Source of the DNA: Prorocentrum cordatum
Lineage: Eukaryota; Sar; Dinophyceae; Prorocentrales; Prorocentraceae
Length of the DNA stretch: 64,000 bases
Reading direction: 5' to 3'
Assembly (NCBI GenBank): GCA_963575745.1
Contig: CAUYUJ010022404.1
Coordinates: 52,501-116,500 of the forward strand
Shown here: positions 43,636-53,764 of the stretch, in pieces
Position numbering within the stretch: position 1 is the stretch's first letter
Layout: each line of letters begins with the position of its first letter
Program-made: the position numbers and the translations under genes
The notes under the pieces: generated by a model
Seen by the model: only the letters and a program-made list of their open reading frames with translations
Told to the model about the DNA's origin: nothing
Databases searched by the model: none

Positions 43636-44234
43636 GTAGCCGACAGGGGGGCTGCGAGGCAGGGCTCGAGCTAAACGGTGTTTTGGCAATCTCGTGGGCT
43701 GGTTTCGTTTTGGCTTCGTGTTGCAGCAAAGGTGGAACGAGGACAGAACTGGGGATGTCGAGAACAAAACGAACACGGAAAACACTGTTTAACTCGGACC
43801 CTGCTGCGAGGAGGGGGATTTTTTGGATTGGCTCCTCCCTGAAGCATGCGGCTTGTCGAGACTGAGTGGCGCTGCAGCTAGCAGAGTATTAGTCAGACTA
43901 ACAACTTCTGCACGGGCACCAAGGGAGCAAGGACATAAGTTCACCCCCCCGTATAGTATCCTCCCACCCTTAACTGGCACAGGTTCTTAAACCGTGGTGC
44001 GAGAAGGAGGGGGGAGGGAGGGGAGGCAGCACAGTACCCGCTGCCCACTTGCAGGTCGACGCCGTCTCCGAGATCCGGCATATGCTGCCGTGAGGGCGGC
44101 TCGCGGCCTCGGCCCTGGCGCCGCGGCCCCTTCCATCGGCGGCGCGCAAAATAGGGGGCCACGTGCGAACACTGCCCCTGCCCCCCACGATTTCAGAGGC
44201 CTGGCATAGCTCGGACGTGTGCATTTTTTTCTCG
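43636..44234. other. No gene recognised
   Basis: Mixed sequence with no recognisable domain. It ends with GCTCGGACGTGTGCATTTTTT (44211-44231), a string repeated before the second satellite carrier at 47578-47598. Confidence 0.4.
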
Positions 44235-44335
44235 GCGAGGACCATCGAGGAGCATCCTTGATCATTTGGCGGAAAGACCACGCACGAAAACCGAAAAAAG
44301 CACAGGGAATGGACGTCCGAGCGATGGCCAGGAGG
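44235..44335 (+). repeat. Dispersed repeat, copy 2 (first copy at 30735)
   Basis: Same ordered words as 30735-30840, including CGAGGACCATCGAGGA and GGAATGGACGTCCGAGCGAT, in the same orientation. Confidence 0.88.
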
Positions 44336-44345
44336 GGGAGGGTGT

Positions 44346-44383
44346 GGTTCACTTCGCTCGGGAGCTCGCGAGCGAAGTGAACC
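44346..44383. repeat. 15-bp perfect hairpin
   Basis: GGTTCACTTCGCTCG (44346-44360) pairs exactly with CGAGCGAAGTGAACC (44369-44383) across an 8-nt loop. Confidence 0.92.
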
Positions 44384-44590
44384 CCGCCCTCCCCCTCAGA
44401 AGTCGTGGGGGGTTAGGGGGTAGTGTCCGCACGTGGCCCCCTAGCAAGAGGCCGGGGGAGGAACGCGTGCCGATGCCGAGGCGCTTCCACGGCTTTCTGC
44501 TCTCCTGGGGCCCCCCAGAGGGGGGCCTTCGTCGCCACGGGGGCGGACTCGCCTCGGGGTCCTGGTCGGAAGGGCCCCCGGTAGAGTTAA

Positions 44591-46775
44591 GTCGGGTGTG
44601 TCCCCCTACAGGGGGATTTTCGACGAAAAATAAAAAGATACCCCAAAAATAATCAAAAATAGTAGAAAAATAGTCTGGGGACTTTTTTTTCTAGTATTTC
44701 CCAACCATCCTGTGGTGTTGGGTCCTCGTTTTGAAGAGACGTCGCCCCGCGTTCCTCCTTCCTCCTCCTTCCTCCTCCTCCCCTTCCTCCTCCCTCCTCC
44801 CCCTCTGGCACACCCCTCACACGTTTCGTGGCCCCATAGGGAGCTCCACCGAGGGCCCCAGTCATTCCGGCACACCCCTCACACGTTTCGTGGCCCCATA
44901 GGGAGCTCCACCGAAGGCCCCAGTGGCTGCGCCCGCATGCGGTTCCACCCCCCATTCTGGCACACCCCTCACACGTTTCGTGGCCCCATAGGGAGCTCCA
45001 CCGAAGGCCCCAGTGGCTGCGCCCGCATGCGGTTCCACCCCCCATTCTGGCACACCCCTCACACGTTTCGTGGCCCCATAGGGAGCTCCACCGAAGGCCC
45101 CAGTGGCTGCGCCCGCATGCGGTTCCACCCCCCATTCTGGCACACCCCTCACACGTTTCGTGGCCCCATAGGGAGCTCCACCGAAGGCCCCAGTGGCTGC
45201 GCCCGCATGCGGTTCCACCCCCCATTCTGGCACACCCCTCACACGTTTCGTGGCCCCATAGGGAGCTCCACCGAAGGCCCCAGTGGCTGCGCCCGCATGC
45301 GGTTCCACCCCCCATTCTGGCACACCCCTCACACGTTTCGTGGCCCCATAGGGAGCTCCACCGAAGGCCCCAGTGGCTGCGCCCGCATGCGGTTCCACCC
45401 CCCATTCTGGCACACCCCTCACACGTTTCGTGGCCCCATAGGGAGCTCCACCGAAGGCCCCAGTGGCTGCGCCCGCATGCGGTTCCACCCCCCATTCTGG
45501 CACACCCCTCACACGTTTCGTGGCCCCATAGGGAGCTCCACCGAAGGCCCCAGTGGCTGCGCCCGCATGCGGTTCCACCCCCCATTCTGGCACACCCCTC
45601 ACACGTTTCGTGGCCCCATAGGGAGCTCCACCGAAGGCCCCAGTGGCTGCGCCCGCATGCGGTTCCACCCCCCATTCTGGCACACCCCTCACACGTTTCG
45701 TGGCCCCATAGGGAGCTCCACCGAAGGCCCCAGTGGCTGCGCCCGCATGCGGTTCCACCCCCATTCTGGCACACCCCTCACACGTTTCGTGGCCCCATAG
45801 GGAGCGTGGCCATAGGGAGCTCGAAGGCCCCAGTGGCTGCGCCCGCATGCGGTTCACCCCCCATTCGGCACACCCCTCACACGTTTCGTGGCCCCATAGG
45901 GAGCTCCACCGAAGGCCCCAGTGGCTGCGCTCGCATGCGGTCCCCACCCCCCATTTCGGCACACCCCTCACACGCTTCGTGGCCCCATAGGGAGCTCCAC
46001 CGAAGGCCCCAGTGGCTGCGCTCGCATGCGGTTCCACCCCCCATTTTCGGCACACCCCTCACACGTTTCGTGGCCCCATAGGGAGCTCCACCGAACGCCG
46101 CAGTGGCTGCGCTCGCATGCGGTTCCACCCCCCATTTCGGCACACCCCTCACACGTTTCGTGGCTCCATAGGGAGCTCCACCGAAGGCCCCAGTGGCTGC
46201 GCTGGCATGCGGTTCCACACCCCATTCTGGCACACCCCTCGCACGTTTCGTGGCCCCATAGGGGGCTCCACCAAAGGTCCCAGTGGCACTGCCCGCTTGC
46301 GTCCGCCACCACCCAGCACAGCCCTTGTTCCCTGCGCTTCACCCACCCAGAACAGCGCTTCGTAGCCCTATAGGGAGCTCCACCAAAGGTCCCAGCGGCA
46401 CCGCCCGCATGCGTCCGCCACCACCCTGCCCAGCCCTTGCTCCCTGCCTGCGTTTCACCCACCCAGTACAGCGTTTCGTGGCCCCATAGGGAGCTCCACC
46501 GAAGGTCCCAGTGGCACCGCTCGCATGCGTCCGCCACCACGCTGACCGCGTCTCACCCACCCAGTACAGCGTTTCGTGGCCCCATAGGGAGCTCCACCGA
46601 AGGCCCCAGTGGCACCGCCCGCATGCGTCCGCCACCACCCAGCACAATTGCGGCATTCACAACTGCATATGGTTGGGTCCTTCGCCAGGCTAATTTTTGA
46701 TGTTTGTTGGAGCATTTTTGGGGTATCTTTTATGGTTCGTCGCACATCCCCCTGTAGGGGGGGGACACGCCCGAC
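44591..46775. mobile_element. Inverted-repeat-bounded carrier of the 90-bp satellite
   Basis: Ends 44591-44650 and 46714-46775 are inverted copies. The left end reads GTCGGGTGTGTCCCCCTACA then GGGGGAT, CGACGAA, AAGATACCCCAAAAAT; the right end gives the same words on the minus strand (GTCGGGCGTGTCC..., AAGATACCCCAAAAAT). Inside are a left unique block (CCCAACCATCCTGTGGTGTT and CTC-rich sequence), the satellite, and a right unique block (CACAATTGCGGCATTCACAA, TATGGTTGGGTC). There is no transposase; it would have to be mobilised in trans if it moves at all. Confidence 0.65.
44812..46660 (+). repeat. 90-bp satellite, array 1
   Basis: About 20 units of 90 bp. Key words are CACACGTTTCGTGGCCCCAT, AGGGAGCTCCACCGAAGGCC and GCGCCCGCATGCGGTTCCAC. 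About ten units from 44873 to 45770 are essentially identical; units after 45770 diverge and change length toward the right end. Because 90 is divisible by 3 and the unit lacks stops in several frames, 300-400-codon frames arise on both strands. I treat them as satellite readings, not proteins. Confidence 0.97.
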
Positions 46776-47597
46776 ATAACGGCAGAGGTCCCAAGGGGGC
46801 GGGCGGCCCTTTTCGGAGGCGGATCGACCTCCTACCCTGACACGTCGCTTAAGGAGTTGGCCGTTTTCGGTTCGCGAGAGGGCGTCGCGGCCGTCATTTC
46901 TGCGGGTCCAGGTCAGTAAATTTCGGTCCCAGGCCGCTTTCATTGAGGGGAGGTTTGCTAGAGGGAGGTTTGTCCACCGCCGACTTCTGGAGGCTCCCCC
47001 ATTGAGAAGGCGGAGGGGACGCGAGCTTCGAGGCGACGCGCCACACGGGCGCTCGCCCTGAAGAGTCTCCGAGGGAGGCGTCTTTGAAGTGGCCGCTCCC
47101 GTCTGAGGTGCCTCGTGCCTTTTTGTGGATGGCCGCCCCTCTGCCTGCCACGCTTTGCGCGCCGCCTCCTCCCTCCTGCACCCTCCCCGCCCCCTCCCTT
47201 CCCCTTTTCCCGCTCTCCTTCCCTCCTCCCCCCCCCTTCCGCCCCTCCCCTTCCCCTTCCCCGCTCCTCCTCCTCCTGGCTCCGAGGAAAACCCTCCTCC
47301 CTCCCTCCGGCGGCGACCAGAAGCAGCAGCGCACGTTCGCGGGCCCAGGTTGCTGCTGAGTCGTCTTCCCTGTCTCGGTATCGTGGTGGACACGGGGAGA
47401 CCCAGGAGCATCTTGTATGGCCTTCTTGGTGCTGGGTCCCGCAGAGCGCGGCCCTCGTGGACATCGCCCCCTCGCGGAAACAGGGGCACGCTGCCGCCGA
47501 ACACGCGGCAAGGGGGGGCTCGAGGAGGTCAACGAGCCACTCCAGCCGCGCCCCCGTCCGCCTGTGGCTTGGCATCGCTCGGACGTGTGCATTTTTT
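46776..47597. other. Unassigned DNA between the two satellite carriers
   Basis: Contains a CCT/TCC-rich tract (47155-47300). A minus-strand frame here (ending near 46894) is Gly/Arg/Glu-rich and driven by that tract. No domain recognised. Confidence 0.4.
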
Positions 47598-48880
47598 CCC
47601 AACCATCCTGTGGTGTTGGGCCCTCGTTTTGAAAAGACGTCGCCCCGCGTTCCTTCCTCCTCCTTCCTCCTCCTCCCCTTTCCCAACCATCCTGTGGTGT
47701 TGGGTCCTCGTTTTGAAGAGACGGTGCCCCGCGTTCCCGCCTCCTTCCTCCCTCCCTCCTTCCCCCTCCTCCCCCTCCCACACACATTCTGGCACACCCC
47801 TCACACGTTTCGTGGCCCCATAGGGAGCTCCACCGAAGGCCCCAGTGGCTGCGCCCGCATGCGGTTCCACCCCCCATTCTGGCACACCCCTCACACGTTT
47901 CGTGGCCCCATAGGGAGCTCCACCGAAGGCCCCAGTGGCTGCGCCCGCATGCGGTTCCACCCCCCATTCTGGCACACCCCTCACACGTTTCGTGGCCCCA
48001 TAGGGAGCTCCACCGAAGGCCCCAGTGGCTGCGCCCGCATGCGGTTCCACCCCCCCATTCTGGCACACCCCTCACACGTTTCGTGGCCCCATAGGGAGCT
48101 CCACCGAAGGCCCCAGTGGCTGCGCCCGCATGCGGTTCCACCCCCCATTGTGGCACACCCCTCACACGTTTCGTGGCCCCATAGGAAGCTCCACCGAAGG
48201 CCCCAATGGCTGCGCCCGCATGGGGTTCCACCCCCATTCTGGCACACGCCTCACACGTTTCGTGGCCCCATAGGGAGCTCCACCGAAGGCCCCAGTGGCT
48301 GCGCCCGCATGCGGTTCCACCCCCCATTTTGGCACACCCTTCACACGTTTCGTGGCCCCATAGGGAGCTCCACCGAAGGCCCCAGTGGCTGCGCCCGCAT
48401 GCGGTTCCACCCATTCTGGCATACCCCTCACACGTTTCGTGGCCCCATAGGGAGCTCCACCGAAGGCACCAGTGGCTGCGCCCGCATGCGGTTCCACCCC
48501 CCATTCTAGCACACCCCTCACACGTTTCGTGGCCCCATAGGGGGCTCCACCGAAGGCCGCAGTGGCTGCGCCCGCATGCGGTTCCACCCCCCATTCTGGC
48601 ATACCCCTCACACGTTTCGTGGCCCCATAGGGAGCTCCACCGAAGGCGCCAGTGGCTGCGCCCGCATGCGGTTCCACCCCCCCATTCTGGCACACCCCTA
48701 ACATGTTTCGTGGCTCCATAGGGAGCTCCACCGAGCGCTCCAGTGGCTGCGCTCGCATGCGGTTCCACCCCTCCATTTCGGCACGCCTCTCACTCGTTTC
48801 GTGGCCCGGGGGCGCCACCGAAGAATATATCCACAATTGCGGTATTCACAACTACGTATGGTTGGGTCTTTCGTCCGGCT
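47598..48880 (+). repeat. 90-bp satellite, array 2, with conserved flanks
   Basis: The left flank has two copies of CCCAACCATCCTGTGGTGTT (from about 47599 and 47681), each followed by TCGTTTTGAA(A/G)AGACG. The satellite runs from 47788 to 48812, about 11.5 units, moderately diverged. The right flank CACAATTGCGGTATTCACAA with TATGGTTGGGTC (48832-48869) matches the right flank of array 1. The inverted ends of array 1 were not found here. Confidence 0.95.
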
Positions 48881-48929
48881 TTTTTTTTGCCCCCTGGTTC
48901 ACTACCAGGAAGGCCCACGAAGGAAATCA

Positions 48930-49115
48930 AATAGTAATCCTTCACAAAAAGGAATCCCTTTGTAATCCTCCATCCTTTGTAATCCGCAACAAAAGGAAAC
49001 AAGCTGTAATTCGCCACACAAGGATTCCCTTTGTAATGTGCTACAAAAATGAATCAATTTGTAGTCTGCTACAACAGAAATCATTATGTATTCCGCTACT
49101 TTGCGAAATTCCTTT
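48930..49115. repeat. About 28-nt tandem repeat of small hairpins
   Basis: Seven degenerate units alternating TTTGTAATCCGC, (T/A)ACAAAA and GGAATCCC. The best unit, TTTGTAATGTGCTACAAA at 49030-49047, is a perfect 6-bp stem with a 6-nt loop. AT-rich relative to surroundings. Confidence 0.8.
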
Positions 49116-49214
49116 AGAGATGACGAAAAGAATAAGCCAAAGGAAAGCAAGCACATAATAAGTAATAAACCAACAACCGAGGTGGTACACACACGCGCAC
49201 ACGGTTTGGTCAAC

Positions 49215-49505
49215 TTTACGGGGGGGGGGGGGGGGGGGGGGGGCTCGGGGACGGCGGGGCGGGGGCGGAGGAGAAGGCGCGGGGCAGGGGGGCGTAGAGG
49301 GAGCTCGGGGGCAGGGGGGGGGGGCGCAGGGGGGGGGCGGCGGGGGAACGCACGGTTGGAATAAAGGGAGGGGGGCCCAGGGAGAGCGGGGGGCGCGCGG
49401 GGGACAGGGCGCGGGGGCGCGGGGAGGGTGGGGGGGGGCTCAGGGGCAAGGAGAGGGGGGCGCAGGGGAGCAGCAGGCAGGGGGGGCGCACGGTCGGAAA
49501 TAAAG
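49215..49505 (+). repeat. Poly-G and GGGGGCGC-rich tract
   Basis: Begins with a run of about 24 G, then G-rich repeats. GCACGGTTGGAATAAAG (about 49350) recurs as GCACGGTCGGAAATAAAG (about 49488), indicating a duplication. The start of the copia-like region abuts it. Confidence 0.9.
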
Positions 49506-49507
49506 CA

Positions 49508-51900
49508 GTGCGAGATCAGACCGGTAGGTATGATGACCAGCACGTTAAACTCGACGTTCTCTTAAAGAAGGATCGCATGATGCTGCGTCCGACCTGCTGC
49601 GATTCAAGGAGGCGCGATGGCCAGGGCATCGCGGACAGATGCGACCCAACGCTGGTGGCAGTAGTTGACAGGTCATGGATCCAGCTCTTTGGATCAGTTG
49701 CTACCTTCATGGTGGACGATAGGCGGAATGCCACGAAGTACGTCGTAGAGGAGGAGGCGCATGGGGTCCAGTTAGACATGCGTGCTCCACGCCAGCGCGC
49801 TTGTTTCATAGAGCGACGTAGTGCAATGCTCCGACGCGGTGCGCGCCGCCGAGGACCAGCTGTTGTGCGAAGGCACCTCTGCCAATTTCGACTCCATGCT
49901 GTCCCGCGCAATCTTGGCGGGCAGCAGCTTTGCCCGCGTGGGAAGCGTTGCGCCATGCAACGTCGCCTTCGGCAGGCAGCCTTCCACTCTGCCATTGCTC
50001 GAAGCAGACGAGGGGGGCGAGGGCAACTGTGTCGCTGGAGCCAGAGCCGTTGCCGGCGGTGAAGTGCAGCCCCGCCGACTGTAGTGGCGCACCCGTGCTA
50101 TCGCCTTGCAATGTATGGTCGAGGCTACGCCGATCGCCCGCTCTAGCCGCGCCCTCTGGACACGCGCCACTTGGAGAGAGGCGCTTCAACAGTCAGACGT
50201 GTCAGGCTGGGCGGGGCTTGGGTGCTGTTTCCTCCGTGGGCCCGGTCAGGGGCAACGTGTCGGTCGTGTGCCGCAGCGCCGAGATGGTCTGCAGACTGCA
50301 GGATGCGCGAACCTTCTTCGGCGCCGTCTTCAACGGCATAGGCGCCGGCATGGCGCGAGCAGGCCTGGCCTGGGATCGCGCGGAGGACTTCCTAGAGCAC
50401 GTCTCGCCGGGCTCAGGAGCCAGGGCCTTCGGCCACTGGGAGGACGGGCAGGGCAAGCAGTTGACCGAGCAGGCTCGGCAACTCCCTGATGTCCTCGATG
50501 CTGTGCGCCACTACTCCCGCAGATGCTTCCAGTTGCCGGACGTTCGCGCTGCGCGTCTCGTGCGAGGTCAGGGATCAGTGGGCTTTTAGCGGGGCTGCGC
50601 CCGCAGTCGGGTCGTCTGGTGTTTCCCTCGGAACCCAGGCGATGTCCACCCCGCCTATTGCACTTGGGCGGCGTCAAGTTCGACGCCCGTAGCCTCATCG
50701 GCGAGCAGTGGGGGGACGCTCGCATCATCCGACTTGCCATGGGTGGCGAACGGCTACTGACAGCCGACGCTTGTCAGGGCCATGACGGGGCGCTTGATCA
50801 TTGCGTCATCGACATTCCCGAGGGCGCCGCAAGCGTCGCCAAGGGTGGTTCAACATCTGCCCTGTCGGTGATGCCCGAAGGCCGAGAGTGATTTTTCAGC
50901 CGCGCCCAAAGGGTGATGTTGGCAGCTCTGCAGGTGGTCGAAGTCGCTGAGGATTTGACTCAGGCTGGAGGGCCGCGACAGCCATAATATGGTTGCCATC
51001 GAGCACGTGGCCGCCAGCATAGGCAGCAGGCCGCGCGAGTGGCCCTGGCACCTGGGGACTCAGCACCAACGTCAGCACATCCACGCGCAGTGTTATTATA
51101 ATTTGGGCGGAGCCACTGCTGGCCGACAGCGCCAAGGGGGGGGGGCGGGGGCGAAGGGGGGGGGGCGCGTGGAGTTATGCTTGGGCCCAGGCGCGCGAGA
51201 AGCAGTTCCTGGCTGCCCCGAGGGGGATTATGTTACTGGCAGGCCCACCACAGCCGTGCTTGAGGTCTACGCTGCCGTAGAGACCGCAGTCGTCAAGCGC
51301 GACGCCGTTCTCCTGACGCAAGTGGAGGCGTCGAGGCTGACCAAGGAGGTGGCCGCCGCCATCGCCATCCTCGAGGAGTTCGCCATTGTTCCGAGCGACG
51401 CCCCCTCAGAGACGCTCGGAACGTCGTGGACTGCAGGCGCGTGTTCACATGGAAGCACTGGAAGGGGCCGGGCGGCAAGACCGTCGGGATCACCCGGCGC
51501 CGCATGGCGCAGAGGGTCTTCCACGACACGGGGCGCCGGAGCCCTGGGGGCTTCCGCCGGAGGGGCGAAGCGGGGGTCTCGGCGCATTCTGTTCTCAGAG
51601 GCGGCTTGTCGCCTGGACTGGATGCGCGTCTCCGTGGACGTCGAGAGTAGCTCTTGCAGGGCATGGCCTATGCCGAGATGCAGGAGCAGGGCGAAGCGCC
51701 AGGAGAGGAGAGCTTCACCCTGCCCCCCGGCAGCGCGGTAATCCTTTGGCGGGTTCCAGGATGCGAGTCCTACGATGAGCGGACCCGGTGCCTGCGCTGA
51801 ATCGAGCCGGGCACGGGCTACAAGGATGCGCCGAGTGCTTTCTGCACGAAGCTCGCCCGGGTCGCGCGCTCGCCCGAGTTGGGATTAAACGCGACATGTT
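49508..51900 (+). mobile_element. Degenerate Ty1/copia-type pol (integrase and RT)
   Basis: Integrase then reverse transcriptase order is traceable across frames. Frame 2 (to about 49840) has VVEEEAHGVQLDMRAPRQRA and FIERRSAMLR, matching the integrase catalytic region in which ER ends the core. Frame 3 follows with DQLLCEGTSANFDSML and VAPCNVAFGRQPS, the late integrase core. Frame 3 gives QCMVEATPIARSSRAL, then frame 1 gives VSVVCRSAEMVCRLQDAR (integrase C-terminal domain). RT begins at about 51425 with VVDCRRVFTWKHWK (frame 3), continues as RRILFSEAACRLDWMRVSVD (frame 1), then LQGMAYAEMQEQGEAPG (frame 3) and PGTGYKDAPSAFCTKLAR after a TGA at 51798-51800. Multiple frameshifts and stops make it a pseudo-element. 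It breaks off after GLN at about 51895, where the repeat at 51870-52150 takes over. No gag, protease, RNase H or LTR is recognised. Confidence 0.8.
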
Positions 51901-52150
51901 GCAGGTAACAGTTGTCCGTGAATTCGCGGCGGGGGGGCCGCGTGGTCCCATCCCCAGGCCGTGCGCGTGGGGCTGGTCCACGGCGATAGGGGGACATTCC
52001 GTCCTTATCCCGCGTCGTGGTCTCTCCCAGATGTTCCTTGCCACAGGTGCCCTTGTAGCTCCATGAGCTTCCTCCCATCCTGATCTCACTTTGCTTCTCA
52101 TTGTTTCCCCAAGTCGGCTTGCCTGGTCGGCCATGGTTGGATTCTTCCGG
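51870..52150 (+). repeat. Flanking repeat, copy A
   Basis: About 270 nt shared in direct orientation with 53110-53400. Shared words include TTGCAGGTAACA, GGCGGGGGGGCCGCGTGGTC, GTCTCTCCCAGAT, CAGGTGCCCTTGTAGCTCC and GCCTGGTCGG. It overlaps the point where the copia-type RT stops. Confidence 0.85.
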
Positions 52151-52176
52151 GCTTCCCACCTCTTCCAGTACTTTGC

Positions 52177-52956
52177 GTGCAATCGCTATTTCAAGTTCAG
52201 GCGAAGTTGCGAGCGCGATTTCGTCAGGTGCCCGATCTCGCGCGCAAAGGGGGTGACCTGACAGGGCTCTGGGCCGCCGTGGTCCGCTCCGCCCCTCTCT
52301 GCTCGCGCGGGCGGTCGCTCAGACGCACTCCGTCCCAGAGAGCGTCGCCCGTTCCATCTCGGAGGCGCTGGGGGGGGAGGTCGACGGCCTCGCCGCCGAC
52401 GATGTCCTTCGCGCGCGCGCGCCGAGGATCTTCGCGCAGCGTTGGGCGCCATGGCCGTGGAAAAGGGTCTCCAGCGAGTGCGCTCGTCAAGGGGGCCGCG
52501 ATGCGCTTGCTGCCCCGCGTCTGTGAGATCGGCAAGTTGGCGCCGCCTGATATGAGCCAGCTCCGGGCCGTGCTGGCCGCGGCAGAGTCTGCGGCAGCGC
52601 GACAGCCGGCGCGCCCAGACAAGAAACAAAAGTACAACGCCATCTTCGATCTGCTCAGCGAAGGCGACTTCGATCTGCTCTCGGAGCAGGCCCTCCGCGA
52701 TGTCGTAAGTGATTTCAGGATCATGAACAGCGGCCAATCCCAACTGGCGGAGGATGCATCTTCCGAGCAGATCTCGGCGCTCGCAGCGCGCGTGGCAGAG
52801 GGCCGCGCGCCGCGCGCGGACTTCGCCCTCTGGGGCCCTTTCGGGCGCAAGGGGAAGACGATCTTGACAATGGGGCATGCCTCGCCGTCGCCCTACAAGA
52901 CGCGCTGCAAGTTCCTCCCATCAGAGCGCGCGTGGGCGAAAGCGAATGCCCAGTAG
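52177..52956 (+). CDS. Unknown 260-codon ORF between direct repeats
   Basis: A + frame, open for 260 codons, ends at TAG just before 52957. It begins at a GTG; the first clear ATGs are at 52401 and 52501, so the start is uncertain. The C-terminal two-thirds look like a genuine protein: MRLLPRVCEIGKLAPPDM, then a helical stretch (LRAVLAAAESAAARQPARPD), KKQKYNAIFDLLSEGDFDLL, and RADFALWGPFGRKGKTILTM. The WGPFG-type string recalls a segment common in uncharacterised dinoflagellate transposon proteins, but that is recollection, not a search. It is flanked by repeat copies A and B in direct orientation, suggesting it is cargo of a mobile unit. There is no signal peptide, membrane segment or catalytic motif that I can identify. 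Confidence 0.5.
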   Translation: MQSLFQVQAKLRARFRQVPDLARKGGDLTGLWAAVVRSAPLCSRGRSLRRTPSQRASPVPSRRRWGGRSTASPPTMSFARARRGSSRSVGRHGRGKGSPASALVKGAAMRLLPRVCEIGKLAPPDMSQLRAVLAAAESAAARQPARPDKKQKYNAIFDLLSEGDFDLLSEQALRDVVSDFRIMNSGQSQLAEDASSEQISALAARVAEGRAPRADFALWGPFGRKGKTILTMGHASPSPYKTRCKFLPSERAWAKANAQ

Positions 52957-52999
52957 TAGGAGCTCGCTCGCCTGCCCGGGAATGTTCATGAGGGGGGCT

Positions 53000-53420
53000 T
53001 AGTAGGCGTCGCAGGGGCGACCGGGCCCATCCAGGAGCAGGGCCGTACCGCCAGGGAAAAGTGAGGTTGGAGCAGCGCAGGGGCGGTTGGGCGGGGCCGC
53101 GCGCGAACGCTTGTTGGATTGAACGCGGAGTTTTGCAGGTAACAATTGTCAGTGAATTGGCGGCGGGGGGGCCGCGTGGTCTCATCCCCGGGCCAAACGC
53201 GCGGGGGGCTGAGTTCGGTTTTATCCCGCTGGTCCATGGCGATGGGGGGGGGGGGCATTCCGCTCCCATCCCGCGTCGCGGTCTCTCCCAGATACTCCTA
53301 ACCGCAGGTGCCCTTGTAGCTCCCTAGCTGTCCTCTCATTCTGATATCGCATTGCCTCTCATCGTTTCCCCAATTTGGATCGCCTGGTCGGTCATAGTTT
53401 GGCTCTCCCCCGCATCCAAA
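53000..53420 (+). repeat. Flanking repeat, copy B
   Basis: The right-hand part (53110-53400) matches copy A. The left-hand part (53000-53110), with GGAGCAGGGCCG, AGCGCAGGGGCGGTTGGGCG and GCGCGAACG, matches 57148-57262. Confidence 0.85.
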
Positions 53421-53474
53421 GTGGAGTTGTCGCTATCTCTGGGCACCTCGCGCAGCACCCATCGCCTCATGTCC

Positions 53475-53760
53475 CACCCCTCTTCCCTTCGCTTACCGCC
53501 ATTATCATCATCCTCACCAGCCATCGTCACAACTAATCATCATCCTCATTATCGCTACCATCATCACCACAATGGTCCACACTCGCACCATTAGCATCTT
53601 CATCACCAACAGCATCCTCATCATTTGGCCAATGATCATCATTATGATCCGCATCCTTATTGATATCATCAGCATTCGGTCACTCGTCATCATCACCACT
53701 CATCGTCAGCAGCATCATCCTCATCGCCATTCGCTCACCCATCACTTCGTCACCACTCAT
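53475..53760 (-). repeat. Degenerate (CAT)n microsatellite
   Basis: ATC/CAT trinucleotides with many substitutions. The orientation is opposite to the GAT arrays elsewhere in the window. Confidence 0.85.
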
Positions 53761-53764
53761 TCCC

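Noticed and set aside
44653-46055. Frames of 360-400 codons on both strands across the 90-bp satellite
   Set aside because: The period is a multiple of 3 and the unit lacks stops; both strands are open at once, and units of altered length break the frame. No start, domain or signal supports a protein.
51870-53420. Copies A and B as the LTRs of the copia-type element
   Set aside because: A lies inside the RT, B lies outside, and neither borders the integrase; the repeats flank a different ORF. No LTR-type TG...CA ends were identified.
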